64,000 nucleotides of DNA from Hamadaea sp. (GCF_013362815.1 NZ_JABFVK010000013.1:124001-188000); one strand, 5' to 3'; numbered from the stretch's first letter, positions 29,408 to 38,368 are shown. Numbers and translations: made by a program. The notes: generated by a model not told the origin, from the sequence alone.

Positions 29408-29427
29408 AAGAAACAGATCAGTTTCTT
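29408..29427. promoter_or_regulatory. Inverted repeat between secreted protein and sigma genes
   Basis: AAGAAAC (29408-29414) and GTTTCTT (29421-29427) flank AGATCA. It lies about 25 bp upstream of the secreted protein start and 80 bp before the sigma gene, so it may be an operator for one or both. The region is AT-rich compared with its surroundings. Confidence 0.4.
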
Positions 29428-29508
29428 GGCTGTCGATGTAAGACCGGGTGGAGGATTCCGGGATAGGTCGGCGGTGGCCGGGCGTCTGAAAGGGTGGAAG
29501 GAGGTCGC

Positions 29509-30015
29509 ATGGATGAGCACGATCGGTTCGCCGAGTTCGCGCGGGTGCGTACGCCCGCGTTGATTCGGGCGGCGTACCTGCTCACCGGGGATCAGCATGC
29601 CGCCGAGGACCTGGTGCAGTCGGCACTGACCAAGACGTACGCGCGCTGGGGCCGGGTCCGCCACGAGGATCCCGAGGCCTATGTGCGTACGGCGATGTAT
29701 CGCGAACAGGTCAGCTGGTGGCGTCGCCGGTCGCGGCAGCGGCAGCTCGCGCCGACGTGGGCGACGCCGGAGCGGCAGGCCGATCCGGCCGATCACACCG
29801 GACTGCGGCTGGCGATGCAAGAGGCGTTGCTGCAACTGCCCCAGCCGCAACGAGCGGTGATCGTCCTGCGCTACTACGAGGACCTTTCGGAGACCCAGGT
29901 CGCCGAGATCCTGGGCTGCTCGGTCGGGACCGTCCGCAGCCGGGCCAACCGTGCCGTCCACCGACTGCGCGCGTCGCTGCCGGCGTTCGAACCGCTCCTG
30001 GAGGTGCGGGCATGA
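29509..30015 (+). CDS. SigE-family ECF RNA polymerase sigma factor
   Basis: This is a 168-residue group IV sigma factor. Region 2 (about 10-75) includes LIRAAYLLTGDQHAAEDLVQ and KTYARWGRV. Region 4 (about 110-160) includes LPQPQRAVIVLRYYEDLSET and GCSVGTVRSRANRAV. It belongs to the actinobacterial SigE-family (SACE_1670-type) sigma factors. The ATG at 29509 was preferred over an in-frame GTG five codons upstream because GGAGG lies six bases before it. The next gene overlaps its stop and encodes a membrane protein that may control it. Confidence 0.93.
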   Translation: MDEHDRFAEFARVRTPALIRAAYLLTGDQHAAEDLVQSALTKTYARWGRVRHEDPEAYVRTAMYREQVSWWRRRSRQRQLAPTWATPERQADPADHTGLRLAMQEALLQLPQPQRAVIVLRYYEDLSETQVAEILGCSVGTVRSRANRAVHRLRASLPAFEPLLEVRA

Positions 30016-30428
30016 ACCGTTTCGACGACTTCCTCCGGTCCACCCTGTCCGAGATCGCCGAGGAGGCAGTCCCAGTGAACCTCACCCAGCGGGCCGTAGG
30101 CGCGGCCCGGCGCAAGCGCGTCACGACTCTCACGGTCGCGGGAGTCGCGGTCGCCGCAATTCTCATTGGTACGCCGATAGCAGTGGCCGCCGCTGGTGGC
30201 GGGTCGACGCCCGGAACGCCGGCCCCGTCGCCTTCGCCTTCGGTTGCCGTGCCTTCCCCTTCTCCTTCGGTGAGTGCGCCGGTCCCTTCGCCCTCGCCGA
30301 CGAAGGGCGCCCCGACGCCTTCCCCGTCGCCGTCGAAGCCGAAGACGTCCGGACTGCCCGACAACCCGACGCCGACGCCGACCTCGGCGTACCCGTCGAA
30401 CTATCCGAGCCCGTCGCCGTCGCGCTGA
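30012..30428 (+). CDS. Membrane protein coupled to sigma factor, candidate anti-sigma
   Basis: This 138-residue protein overlaps the sigma gene by four bases (ATGA). The first 40 residues are charged and cytoplasmic (RFDDFLRSTLSEIAEEA), followed by one membrane span (about 40-62) and an external tail of about 75 residues made almost only of Pro, Ser and Thr. Position and topology fit a sigma-factor partner, but there is no zinc-binding HxxxCxxC motif, so this is not a ZAS-type anti-sigma factor. The short N-terminal helix could bind the sigma factor (inference). Confidence 0.75.
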   Translation: MNRFDDFLRSTLSEIAEEAVPVNLTQRAVGAARRKRVTTLTVAGVAVAAILIGTPIAVAAAGGGSTPGTPAPSPSPSVAVPSPSPSVSAPVPSPSPTKGAPTPSPSPSKPKTSGLPDNPTPTPTSAYPSNYPSPSPSR

Positions 30429-30434
30429 ACCGTC

Positions 30435-30483
30435 GGTGTGACGTTGCGCAGGTATCGCGCCCCGAGATACCTGCGCAACGTCA
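30435..30483. terminator. Perfect 20-bp stem-loop between convergent genes
   Basis: TGTGACGTTGCGCAGGTATC (30435-30454) pairs without mismatch with 30464-30483 around a nine-base loop. It begins six bases after the membrane-protein stop and ends seven bases before the end of the convergent gene, so it serves both. Confidence 0.85.
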
Positions 30484-30490
30484 CAGTCGA

Positions 30491-31051
30491 CTACAGGCCC
30501 ACCCGTCCGAGGTACGCGAGCAGTCGCCGGTGGGCCGGAGCCTTGTCGTCGGCCGGTTGTGCCGGACCGAAGGCGCCCATCCGCCGGAACGGTTCGATGT
30601 CCATGCCCTGCATCGTGGTCAGCAGCTGCTCGCACGCCTCGTCGTCGACGAGCTCCGTTCGGCTGCTCGCCACGGCGAGATCGGCTCCGTGCACGAGCAC
30701 CTCGGTCAGGTGGATCAACGCGGCGACCGGCCCGGGCGTCGGCCCAAAGGACAGCAGTACCGTCCGCTCCAACGCATCCGGCTGCCACCACGCGGCTCGG
30801 TCGAGTGCGGCAGCGGTGGCGTACGCGGTCAGGTGGTCGTCGCCGAGCCAGTCGTCGTGGTGATCACCGCCGGCCGGGGTTCCGGTGAGCTCGGCGGCGA
30901 AGATCCGCATACCGCCGACGAGGTGATTCAGTTCGTGGCGGAGGTCCCAACCGGCACACGGTGACGGACCGTCGAGCTGCGCAGCGGTTATTCCACGGAC
31001 GATGCCGCCGGCCATGCCGATGGCGGCGTCGATCCGGTCGATCACAGTCAT
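30491..31051 (-). CDS. DinB-like TIGR03086-family protein
   Basis: This 186-residue cytoplasmic four-helix protein has the metal-binding pattern of the mycothiol-dependent maleylpyruvate isomerase N-terminal/TIGR03086 group: PSPCAGWDLRHELNHLVGGM near the start, and HLTEVLVHGADLAVA about 90 residues later, giving three His ligands. Such proteins are thiol S-transferases or isomerases in actinobacteria. The substrate is unknown. GGAG lies six bases before the ATG. It is divergent from a TetR gene with a shared operator-like repeat, so it is a probable target of that regulator. Confidence 0.85.
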   Translation of the reverse strand: MTVIDRIDAAIGMAGGIVRGITAAQLDGPSPCAGWDLRHELNHLVGGMRIFAAELTGTPAGGDHHDDWLGDDHLTAYATAAALDRAAWWQPDALERTVLLSFGPTPGPVAALIHLTEVLVHGADLAVASSRTELVDDEACEQLLTTMQGMDIEPFRRMGAFGPAQPADDKAPAHRRLLAYLGRVGL

Positions 31052-31107
31052 GTGCCACTCCTAACGCAGCCGTTCACTGCTTTAGGACGTTAGGCGGGCC
31101 GGATTGC

Positions 31108-31134
31108 TAACGCAAGTGTGAGCTGCGTTAAGAT
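31108..31134 (+). promoter_or_regulatory. TetR-gene promoter with inverted-repeat operator
   Basis: TAACGCA (31108-31114) and TGCGTTA (31124-31130) form an inverted repeat with a nine-base spacer. It overlaps TAAGAT (31129-31134), a -10 box six bases before the ATG. An extra half-site TAACGCA lies at 31062-31068, near the divergent start. The layout fits autorepression and control of the DinB-like gene. Confidence 0.6.
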
Positions 31135-31140
31135 CGGACC

Positions 31141-31734
31141 ATGGCGGAGAAGGCGCGGCGACCCGGCGGCCGGAGCGCACGCGTACGCACAGCGGTGCAC
31201 CAGGCGGTGACCGAGCTGGCCGCCGAACGGGGCTATGGCGCATTCACCATCGGTGAGGTCGCCGCGCGGGCGCAGGTCGCCGACACCAGCATCTACCGGC
31301 GATGGGGCACCTTGGAGGCGCTCACCGCCGACGTCGCGCTCGACTGGCTCACCGCCTCGTCACCCATCCCGAACACGGGAAGCCTGCGCGACGATCTGCG
31401 GGCGTACGCGACGGGGGTGACCCGGGACGTCAGCGGTCCGGCCGGGCTGGCCGTGCTGCGCCTCGTCATCGCCTTGTCGTCCGCCGGTGATGCCGGAGTG
31501 GCCGCCCGCGACCGGTTCATCGCCGAACGGGGCGGCCAGCTGCAACAGATGCTGGATCGGGCAGTTTCCCGGGGCGAGGAGGTGCCGTCCACACTGGACA
31601 TAGTCGATCACGTCCTCGCGCCGCTGTATGTTCGCGTGCTGTTCGGGCTTGGCCCACTGACCCCGGCGTACGCCGAAAGCCTCGTGGACCGGCTACTCAA
31701 GGGCACAGGTCCAGGCCTAGAGTCCGGGTCATGA
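31141..31734 (+). CDS. TetR-family transcriptional regulator
   Basis: This is a 197-residue repressor. The N-terminal helix-turn-helix (about 15-60) reads AVTELAAERGYGAFTIGEVA and ADTSIYRRWGTLEALTADVA. The C-terminal ligand domain resembles TetR_C_11-type sequences (LAVLRLVIALSSAG). The start appears leaderless (TAAGAT six bases upstream). It is divergent from the DinB-like gene. Its last 38 bases overlap the end of the convergent lipoprotein gene, an unusual antisense overlap of coding ends. Confidence 0.92.
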   Translation: MAEKARRPGGRSARVRTAVHQAVTELAAERGYGAFTIGEVAARAQVADTSIYRRWGTLEALTADVALDWLTASSPIPNTGSLRDDLRAYATGVTRDVSGPAGLAVLRLVIALSSAGDAGVAARDRFIAERGGQLQQMLDRAVSRGEEVPSTLDIVDHVLAPLYVRVLFGLGPLTPAYAESLVDRLLKGTGPGLESGS

Positions 31735-32683
31735 CCCGATCCCGGATCGCCTTCGGATCCTGGGTCGCCAGTTCGAAGCTGAGGACCCGTCCGTCGACGG
31801 CGCTGTCGGTGATCTGGATGCCAGGCACTCCACCCATCGAGCTGAAGGTGTTCATCGCGGCCGACCGCCCGTCCCGGTTCGCCTTGGCGGTGTGCTCGTC
31901 CGTGAAGGCCAGGGCGTCGAATCCCGCCGTGCCGGTCGGCGTGGTCACCGCCGTGAGCTGCGCCTGAGGAGTGGTGAATGTGCCGGGGAACTTTGCGCGT
32001 ACCGCCTGGATCATTTCGGGAGTGGCTCGGCCCTTGCTGATCACGTCGGCAAGCTGCACGCAGGTCGCCGATCCGACGGTGATCGCGGCGGTGACCACGC
32101 GACGGGATTGGGCCGCGGCCAGCAGGGGAGTCAGAGCTTCCGCGCGGCTGAGCGGGTGCGGCGTGGCCGTGAGCATGGACCGGACGAGCTTTTCGTCGGT
32201 TCCCACAACGAGCCGGTGGCGGCCCGGGTCGGTCCCGATGAAGCGGGCACCGATCGTCCACAAGCGACTCTCATCGATCTTGCCGGTGTAGACGGAGCCG
32301 TCGGCGTGGTAGCCGAACCGGGCGAGTCTGCCGGGCAGACCGCTCAGATCGAGATCGGCGAACTGCAGCACGGCCGTCGAGGCCTTGCCGGGCTGCCACA
32401 CCTCCAGTTCCCATTCCGCGTCGGTGGGGTGGAATCCCAGGTCGCGCTGCACTTGGTCATCGATGTCGACAAGTTTGGCGGCGAACACATCGGAACGCTG
32501 ATGCCCGTACGCCGCCCAGTCGGTGAACATGACCGTGCCGTCAGCCAGCTCGGGAAGGCCGTCGAGTGCGGTGACCAGCGTCGAATCGGTGTCCACTCGC
32601 GACTTCGGCGCGGCGGTGGACGAGCAAGCGCTGATCGTCATAGCGAGCGCGCTCGCGAGCAGAAGCCGTCGAACGGAAGCCAT
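31697..32683 (-). CDS. Lipoprotein of unknown function
   Basis: This 328-residue exported lipoprotein has lipobox TISAC at about residue 20. The mature part has no family I know. It looks like an alpha/beta envelope protein, with VMFTDWAAYGHQRSD early, WELEVWQPGKAS, a glycine-rich SMGGVPGIQITDS and a C-terminal Cys. ATG 32683 is preceded by TAGGGT at seven bases, so the message is probably leaderless. The frame is open upstream, but that part lacks signal character. The 3' end overlaps the TetR gene by 38 bp on the opposite strand. Confidence 0.8.
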   Translation of the reverse strand: MASVRRLLLASALAMTISACSSTAAPKSRVDTDSTLVTALDGLPELADGTVMFTDWAAYGHQRSDVFAAKLVDIDDQVQRDLGFHPTDAEWELEVWQPGKASTAVLQFADLDLSGLPGRLARFGYHADGSVYTGKIDESRLWTIGARFIGTDPGRHRLVVGTDEKLVRSMLTATPHPLSRAEALTPLLAAAQSRRVVTAAITVGSATCVQLADVISKGRATPEMIQAVRAKFPGTFTTPQAQLTAVTTPTGTAGFDALAFTDEHTAKANRDGRSAAMNTFSSMGGVPGIQITDSAVDGRVLSFELATQDPKAIRDRVMTRTLGLDLCP

Positions 32684-32737
32684 CCCCAAGACCCTAAACG
32701 GTGTCGCTTCCGCGCGCCTGCCCGCCAGTCGATCTCG

Positions 32738-32794
32738 TGGGTGGAACGTTTCGGGGCCTGTGGAGATTCGCCCACCCCGCAAACGTTCCACCCA
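32738..32794. terminator. Long stem-loop after GH3 operon
   Basis: TGGGTGGAACGTTT (32738-32751) pairs with 32781-32794. The stem continues with CGGGG and CCCCG after a one-base bulge. It lies 18 bp past the GH3 stop and so probably ends the xylobiose-type operon. Confidence 0.75.
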
Positions 32795-32811
32795 CCAGGT
32801 TCAGCTCCGGG

Positions 32812-35094
32812 TCAGGCCGTGACCTCGGCTCGGGTCCAGCGCGGCGACTCCGGGCCGATCGGGTGGACCGGCCCGACGAGCTCCGTGCGTACCTGGACGT
32901 GCCGGTCGCTGCTGGTGCCGACCCACAGGTCGACCGCACCGGGTTCGACCACCCGCCGATAGCTGCGATCGGAGAACGCGAGCCGGGTGGTGGGCACCAT
33001 GAACCGTACGGTCGCCGACTCGCCGGCCGCCAGGCGTACGCGTTGATAGCCGAGCAGCTGCGCGACCGGGCGCGTCACCGAGCCGGTGAGATCGCGGGCG
33101 TACAACTGGACGACGTCGTTGCCCGCGATCGGTCCGGTGTTGGCCACCCGCACGACGACCGGCAGGTACCCGTCGGTGGGCACCTGTTCCGGTGCGGTCA
33201 GGTCGGCGTACGCGAAGGTCGTGTAGGACAGCCCGAAGCCGAACGGGGCGGCCGGCGTGGACGACAGGCTGGTGACCTCGTCGCCTTCGCCCAACGCGAC
33301 GTGCAGATACGAGTACGGCTGTGCGCCGGCCGAGCGAGGGACGCTGACCGGCAGCCGGCCGGACGGGTTGATCCGTCCCGACAGGACGCCCGCGACTGCT
33401 CCCGCGCCTTCCTCGCCGGGGAAGAACGCCTGCACGACTGCGGCGCACCGCTGCATCGCCCAGTCGACGGCGTACGGGCGGCCGGTGATCAGCACCAGCA
33501 CGGTCGGAGTGCCGGTGGCGAGAACCGCTTCGACGAGTTCCCGCTGAACGCCCGGCAACTCCAGGTCGTCGCGGTCGCAGCCTTCGCCGACCGTGCCCCG
33601 CCCGAACAGCCCCGCGTGGTCGCCCATGACGAGCACCGCGACGTCTGCCTCGGTCGCAGCTGCGACTGCGTCGGCGAATCCGGAGCGGTCGTCGTCGTCG
33701 ACCGCGCAGGCGGCGGCGTACGCGACGTCGCCGAACTCCTCTCGAAGCGCTTCGAGGACGGTCGGCGCGACGACCCCCGGATCGGTACCGGGATGTTGCG
33801 GCAGCACGTGATTGACGAACGAGTAGCAGCCGAACAGTGCACCCATGCGGTCGGCGTTCGGCCCCAGGACGGCGATCCGGCGCCCGGCCGGCAACGGCAG
33901 CGTGCCGTCGTTGTGCAGCAACACCACCGACTGCTCGGCGAGTTCCCGGGCCAGCGCCCGATGCCGGGGCGAGTCGAGGTCCACCCCGGTCGGCGGTTCG
34001 TCGGAGAACTTGGCGTCGAGCAGGCCCAACTCCAGCTTCTCGGCCAGCACGCGCAAGACCGCCCGGTCGACGTACGCCTCGTCCACCTTCCCGGAGCGGA
34101 CGGCTTCGGCGAGCGGGGCGGCGTACGCGTCGCCGGTGGGCAGCTCGACGTCGAGCCCTGCGGTCAACGCCTGAACCGCGGCGTCACCGAGGTCGCTTGC
34201 GATGTGGTGCAGCAGGTGCAGGAACGCGACGCCGTAGTAGTCGGCGACCACGGTGCCTTCGAAGCCCCACTGGTCGCGCAGCGTACCGGTGAGCAGCGTG
34301 GGGTCGGCGGCCACCGGGACGCCGTCGATTTCGGCGTACGAGTGCATGACCGAACGCGCGTTGCCGTCGAGGACGGCCATCTCGAACGGCGGCAGCAACA
34401 CGTCCGCGACTTCCCGCGGACCGGCGTGGACCGGGGCGAAGTTGCGCCCGGCGCGCGAGTTCGAGTAGCCGACGAAGTGCTTGAGCGTCGCGTGGACGCC
34501 CTGCGCCTGCAGGCCCTGAACGTAGGAGGTGCCGATGGTGCCGACGAGATAGGGGTCCTCGGCGATGCATTCGTCGACGCGTCCCCAGCGCGGATCGCGG
34601 ATCACGTCGAGCACCGGCGCGAGCCCCTGGTGTACGCCCAGCGCCCGCATGGATTCGCCGATCGACGCCGCCATCTCCTGGACGAGGCCGGGATTGAACG
34701 CCGCGCCCCAGGCGAGGGGAGTGGGGAAGGTCGCGGCCTTCCAGACGGACAGCCCGGTGAGGCACTCCTCGTGCACGATGGCGGGTATGCCGAGCCGGGT
34801 GTTGGCGACCAGGCCGCGCTGGAACTCCCACAGCCACCGAGCCCGTTCGTCGGCGTCGACCGGTTTGGTCCCGTACGCCCGCGTGAGGTGGCCGAGCCCG
34901 TGCCGGGCGAAGCTGTCCAAGGTGGGTGGTTCGCCGAAGTCGCCTTGCAGCGGGGCGACCGCGTCGCCGTCGTCCTTCTCCCAGAAGCCGACGATCTGGG
35001 CCAGCTTCTCCTCCAGGGTCATCTGGGCGAGGAGGGCGAGGAGGCGTTGCCGCGGTTGCGGGCCGACGTCGGCCAAGGCCGAGACCTCGGTCAT
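32812..35094 (-). CDS. GH3 beta-xylosidase/beta-glucosidase
   Basis: This 760-residue enzyme has no signal peptide, so it cleaves imported oligosaccharides in the cytoplasm. The GH3 N-terminal barrel (about 20-370) shows LAPVLDVIRDPRWGRVDECI, the KH motif at 205-206 (LKHFVGYS) and nucleophile Asp285 in VVADYYGV. The C-terminal GH3 domain (about 395-610) and an FnIII-like end (about 650-745) follow. The context of a xylobiose-type ABC importer operon with a LacI regulator matches the BxlEFGA arrangement of Streptomyces, so beta-xylosidase activity is favoured over glucosidase (inference). It is separated from the permease gene by 61 bp and followed by a terminator. Confidence 0.93.
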   Translation of the reverse strand: MTEVSALADVGPQPRQRLLALLAQMTLEEKLAQIVGFWEKDDGDAVAPLQGDFGEPPTLDSFARHGLGHLTRAYGTKPVDADERARWLWEFQRGLVANTRLGIPAIVHEECLTGLSVWKAATFPTPLAWGAAFNPGLVQEMAASIGESMRALGVHQGLAPVLDVIRDPRWGRVDECIAEDPYLVGTIGTSYVQGLQAQGVHATLKHFVGYSNSRAGRNFAPVHAGPREVADVLLPPFEMAVLDGNARSVMHSYAEIDGVPVAADPTLLTGTLRDQWGFEGTVVADYYGVAFLHLLHHIASDLGDAAVQALTAGLDVELPTGDAYAAPLAEAVRSGKVDEAYVDRAVLRVLAEKLELGLLDAKFSDEPPTGVDLDSPRHRALARELAEQSVVLLHNDGTLPLPAGRRIAVLGPNADRMGALFGCYSFVNHVLPQHPGTDPGVVAPTVLEALREEFGDVAYAAACAVDDDDRSGFADAVAAATEADVAVLVMGDHAGLFGRGTVGEGCDRDDLELPGVQRELVEAVLATGTPTVLVLITGRPYAVDWAMQRCAAVVQAFFPGEEGAGAVAGVLSGRINPSGRLPVSVPRSAGAQPYSYLHVALGEGDEVTSLSSTPAAPFGFGLSYTTFAYADLTAPEQVPTDGYLPVVVRVANTGPIAGNDVVQLYARDLTGSVTRPVAQLLGYQRVRLAAGESATVRFMVPTTRLAFSDRSYRRVVEPGAVDLWVGTSSDRHVQVRTELVGPVHPIGPESPRWTRAEVTA

Positions 35095-35155
35095 GTTGTG
35101 CTCCTTCGTACCTTGTGGCGCAAGAACTTTCGGGACACGGGAACGTTGCAGGGCA

Positions 35156-36025
35156 CTAGCCCTTCACCGCGCCCTGGAGCCCGCCGACGATCTGCCGTTC
35201 GGCGAGGCTGAAGAAGAGGAGCGCGGGCATCATCGCCAGCGAGGTGAACGCGAGGATTCCGGCGGTGTCCTGGCTGTGCTCGGCCGAGAAGTTCTGCACG
35301 CCCAGCGGAAGGGTGTGCATGCTCTCGTTCTGCAGCACGAGCAGCGGCAGCAGGAACGAGTTCCAGCTGGCCACGAAGGCGAGCACGGCGACGGTGACGA
35401 GCGCGGGCCTGGACAGCGGCAGCAGGATGCGCCAGAAGAAACCGAGCCGGTCCGCGCCGTCGATCGAGGCGGCGTCTTCGAGCTCGGCCGGGAAGGCGGC
35501 CAGGAACGGGCGCAGGATCACGATCGTGATCGGCAGCTGGAAGGCCACCTGCGGGATTATCACGCCGAGATACGAGTTGGCCAGATCGAGGTCGCGCAAC
35601 AGCAGGTAGAGGGGCAGAATCCCGGCCGCGGCCGGGAACAGCAGCCCGATCGTGAAGTACGTGTACAGGGCCTCGCGCCCGCGGAACTTGTACCGCGAGA
35701 GCACGAAGGCCGCGCACACCCCGAGGACCACTACGCCGAGCGTCGTGCCCACGGCGATGAGCGTGCTGTTCAGCACCTCGGCCCAGAACTTGGACTGGCG
35801 GATCACGTTGGCGTACGTGCTCCAGACCCAGGGATCGGGCAGGGCGGCGGGTTCGGCCGCGATCTGGCCGGTGGTGCGGAATCCGCCGAGGATCACGTAG
35901 ATGACCGGGGCGAAGGAGATCGCCGCGACGGCCAGCGCGAGCGCATAGGTGAGGGGATTGCCCCACGAGAACGGCCGCCGCTGGCTCGGTTGCGGCATCG
36001 TGGTGGTGACCATGGCCGATGTCAT
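35156..36025 (-). CDS. Carbohydrate ABC transporter permease (MalG-type)
   Basis: This 289-residue inner membrane permease of the CUT1 family has six spans and the EAA loop near the C-terminus (EDAASIDGADRLGFFWRILL). The N-terminus is cytoplasmic and the last residues (AERQIVGGLQGAVKG) are typical of MalG-like proteins. It pairs with the permease encoded just upstream, with a four-base overlap of start and stop. No ATPase gene is in the operon. CUT1 systems of actinobacteria commonly share the ATPase MsiK encoded elsewhere. Confidence 0.93.
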   Translation of the reverse strand: MTSAMVTTTMPQPSQRRPFSWGNPLTYALALAVAAISFAPVIYVILGGFRTTGQIAAEPAALPDPWVWSTYANVIRQSKFWAEVLNSTLIAVGTTLGVVVLGVCAAFVLSRYKFRGREALYTYFTIGLLFPAAAGILPLYLLLRDLDLANSYLGVIIPQVAFQLPITIVILRPFLAAFPAELEDAASIDGADRLGFFWRILLPLSRPALVTVAVLAFVASWNSFLLPLLVLQNESMHTLPLGVQNFSAEHSQDTAGILAFTSLAMMPALLFFSLAERQIVGGLQGAVKG

Positions 36026-37020
36026 CCCTTCCGGGTGGTCAGGGCGCCCTCGACGTCACGACGGAGCACGAATCGCTGGAACACCACGGCGGCGACGAAC
36101 GAGATGACGAACAGGATCACCGCGACGGCGTTGCCGTAGCCCCATTCGCGCGAGTTGAAGCCGTGGTCGACCATGTAGGTGGCCATCGTGTTGGAGGCGC
36201 CGAGCGAGCGGACGGCCGGCGACGACGCGACCCAGATGACGTCGAAGACCTGCAACGACCCGATCATCGACAGGAAGATCCAGATGCGGATCGTCGAGCC
36301 GAGCATCGGGAGGGTGACGTGCCGCTGGGTCTGCCACCAGCTCGCCCCGTCGATCGCCGCCGCCTCGGTGAGCTCCGGCGGGACGTTCGCCAGCCCGGCC
36401 AGGAACAAGATCAGGGCGAACCCGGTGTACTTCCAGGTCAGGATGAACAGCATCGTCCAGATGACCACGGACGGATCGGCCAGCCAGCCGGTGACCAGGT
36501 CGCCGAGGCCGAGACTCTGCAGAACCGAGTCGGCCGTGCCGTCCCGCAGCAGGATCAGCTGCCACATGATGCCGACGGTGACCTCGGACAGCACGTAGGG
36601 CACGAAGACGAGCAGCCGGAAGACGGATCGTCCCCGGAAGTTCCGGTTGAGCAGCAATGCGATGCCCAGCGCCAGCGGTCCCTGGATCACCAGCGACCCG
36701 ACCAGGATGATCGCGTTGTTGCGCAATGCGTCGAGGAAGATCGGATCCTTGAACGCGCCGTACTCGCCGAAGTAGTTGTCGAGTCCCTTGAACTCCGTCG
36801 GCCAGCCGTAACCGCTCCAGCGGTAGAGGCTGTAGTAGACGGCGAACGCCATCGGTGCCAGGACGAACACCGTGAAGACGATCACCGCCGGCCCGGTGAG
36901 ACCGATGATCTCGTACCACTTGCGGCGGGTCCGGGCGGCGCGGCTGGTCCCAGTGGGACGGGGCCTCGCCGGCCGCGCGTCAGCGCGACCGGCGAGAACC
37001 GTTGGTCCGGTGGTCGTCAC
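36022..37020 (-). CDS. Carbohydrate ABC transporter permease (MalF-type)
   Basis: This is a 332-residue CUT1 permease. A basic, Pro/Arg-rich cytoplasmic tail of about 30 residues precedes six spans. The EAA-type loop is TEAAAIDGASWWQTQRHVTLP (in part), and the protein ends in RRDVEGALTTRKG. The GTG at 37020 overlaps the stop of the binding-protein gene by four bases (GTGA), giving tight coupling. The frame stays open upstream, but only antisense-like nonsense is read there. It imports the sugar delivered by the lipoprotein encoded at 37017-38324. Confidence 0.92.
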   Translation of the reverse strand: MTTTGPTVLAGRADARPARPRPTGTSRAARTRRKWYEIIGLTGPAVIVFTVFVLAPMAFAVYYSLYRWSGYGWPTEFKGLDNYFGEYGAFKDPIFLDALRNNAIILVGSLVIQGPLALGIALLLNRNFRGRSVFRLLVFVPYVLSEVTVGIMWQLILLRDGTADSVLQSLGLGDLVTGWLADPSVVIWTMLFILTWKYTGFALILFLAGLANVPPELTEAAAIDGASWWQTQRHVTLPMLGSTIRIWIFLSMIGSLQVFDVIWVASSPAVRSLGASNTMATYMVDHGFNSREWGYGNAVAVILFVISFVAAVVFQRFVLRRDVEGALTTRKG

Positions 37021-38324
37021 CGGGCTGTGGCCTTCTTCAACGCGTCGACGACACCCTGCGGCGTGCCCTTGTCGGCGAAGATCGCGATGATCGCGTCGTT
37101 CATCGCGGTGCCCGCCTTCGCGCCGAACGCCGTGTCCAGCCAGAGCTGCGTTCCCTCGGCCGACTGCGTGGCCTGCGCGATGGTCTGCATCACCGGGTCG
37201 GCCAGGCCGCTCTCGGCGCCCTTGACGGTGGGGATGCCGGAGCCGGTGCCTGCGAAGCCCTTCTGCACATCCAGGCTCACGATGTACTTCAGGAACTCGA
37301 CGCACTCGGCCGGGGCCTTCTTGGTGCAGGCGAAGCCGTCACCGCCGCCCATCATGGTCTTCTGGCTGCCGCCCGCGCCGGGGACCGACGGGAACGGGAA
37401 CCAGCCGAGGAACTTCGGCTCCTTCTGGTCCGGGGTCAGCGTCTGCATGGTGCCGCCGTTCCAGTGGCCCATCAGCTCCATGCCCGCCTTGCCGTTGGCG
37501 AGCAGACCAGCCGAGCTGGTCGCGCCGACCTGGCCGGAGGTCGCCAGGAAGTCCTTCTGGAACGGGGACGTCGCCAGGAAGGTCTTCAGGTCCTCGCCGG
37601 CCTTGACGAAGCACGGGTCGTCGAACTTGGCGTCGCTGGACGCGGCCGCCAACGCGGTGGCGGGGCACTCGCGTACGGCGAAGTTGTACCACCAGTGCGC
37701 GGCCGGCCACTTGTCACCGGCGCCGACCGCGATCGGCGTGGCGTTGACCGCCTTGAGCTTGGTGACCGCCGCGTTCAGCTCGTCCAGGGTGGTGGGGGGA
37801 GCGGAGATGCCCGCCTTGGTGAAGAGGTCCTTGTTGTACCAGAAGCCCTCGATGCCGAACGAGAACGGCAGACCGTACTGCTTGCCATTCACCGACCAGA
37901 TCTTGGTCGCGGGGCCGATGCTGTCGACCTCGGCCTTGGTCTCGGCGGTGATGTCCTTCAGATAGTCGGACTTCACCTGCTCGACCATCTCGCCGCCGCC
38001 CCAGGCCTGCATGATCTCGGGCGGGCTGCTGCTCAGCAGCGCGGCCGGGATCCGGTTGCGCTGCAGTTCGTTGGTCTCGATCGCCGTGATCTTGATCGTC
38101 ACGGTCGGGTGGAGCTTGTGGAAGTCGTCGGCGACCTTCTGCCAGTACGTCTGGAGCGGACCGGCCTGGTTCGCGTTGTGCCACCAGTTCAGCGTGACGG
38201 GGTTCTTGTACAGCTCACCGCTACCGGACGAGCCGTCGTCGTCTGCGCTGGAACACCCGCTGGCAGCCAGGCCCACCGTCGCGACCAGCGCGAAGATGAC
38301 GCCTGTGCGGCGCTTGGTTCTCAT
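37017..38324 (-). CDS. Sugar-binding lipoprotein of xylobiose-type ABC importer
   Basis: This 435-residue CUT1 extracellular binding protein has lipobox LAASGC (Cys about 24). Features are VTLNWWHNANQAGPLQTYWQ at the mature start, RIPAALLSSSPPEIMQAWGGG, a YGLPFSFGIEGFWYN strand and MELMGHWNGG. The pattern is like BxlE/xylobiose or oligosaccharide-binding proteins of streptomycetes. The ligand is inferred from the GH3 gene in the same operon. It is the first gene of the operon, 123 bp from a divergent LacI gene. A good promoter (TTGACA-N16-TAAAAC) and two operator-like repeats lie between them. Confidence 0.93.
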   Translation of the reverse strand: MRTKRRTGVIFALVATVGLAASGCSSADDDGSSGSGELYKNPVTLNWWHNANQAGPLQTYWQKVADDFHKLHPTVTIKITAIETNELQRNRIPAALLSSSPPEIMQAWGGGEMVEQVKSDYLKDITAETKAEVDSIGPATKIWSVNGKQYGLPFSFGIEGFWYNKDLFTKAGISAPPTTLDELNAAVTKLKAVNATPIAVGAGDKWPAAHWWYNFAVRECPATALAAASSDAKFDDPCFVKAGEDLKTFLATSPFQKDFLATSGQVGATSSAGLLANGKAGMELMGHWNGGTMQTLTPDQKEPKFLGWFPFPSVPGAGGSQKTMMGGGDGFACTKKAPAECVEFLKYIVSLDVQKGFAGTGSGIPTVKGAESGLADPVMQTIAQATQSAEGTQLWLDTAFGAKAGTAMNDAIIAIFADKGTPQGVVDALKKATAR

Positions 38325-38368
38325 GGGATCTCCCTAAAGGTCGTCCTGAGGCGCTCATGTGGGCAAGA

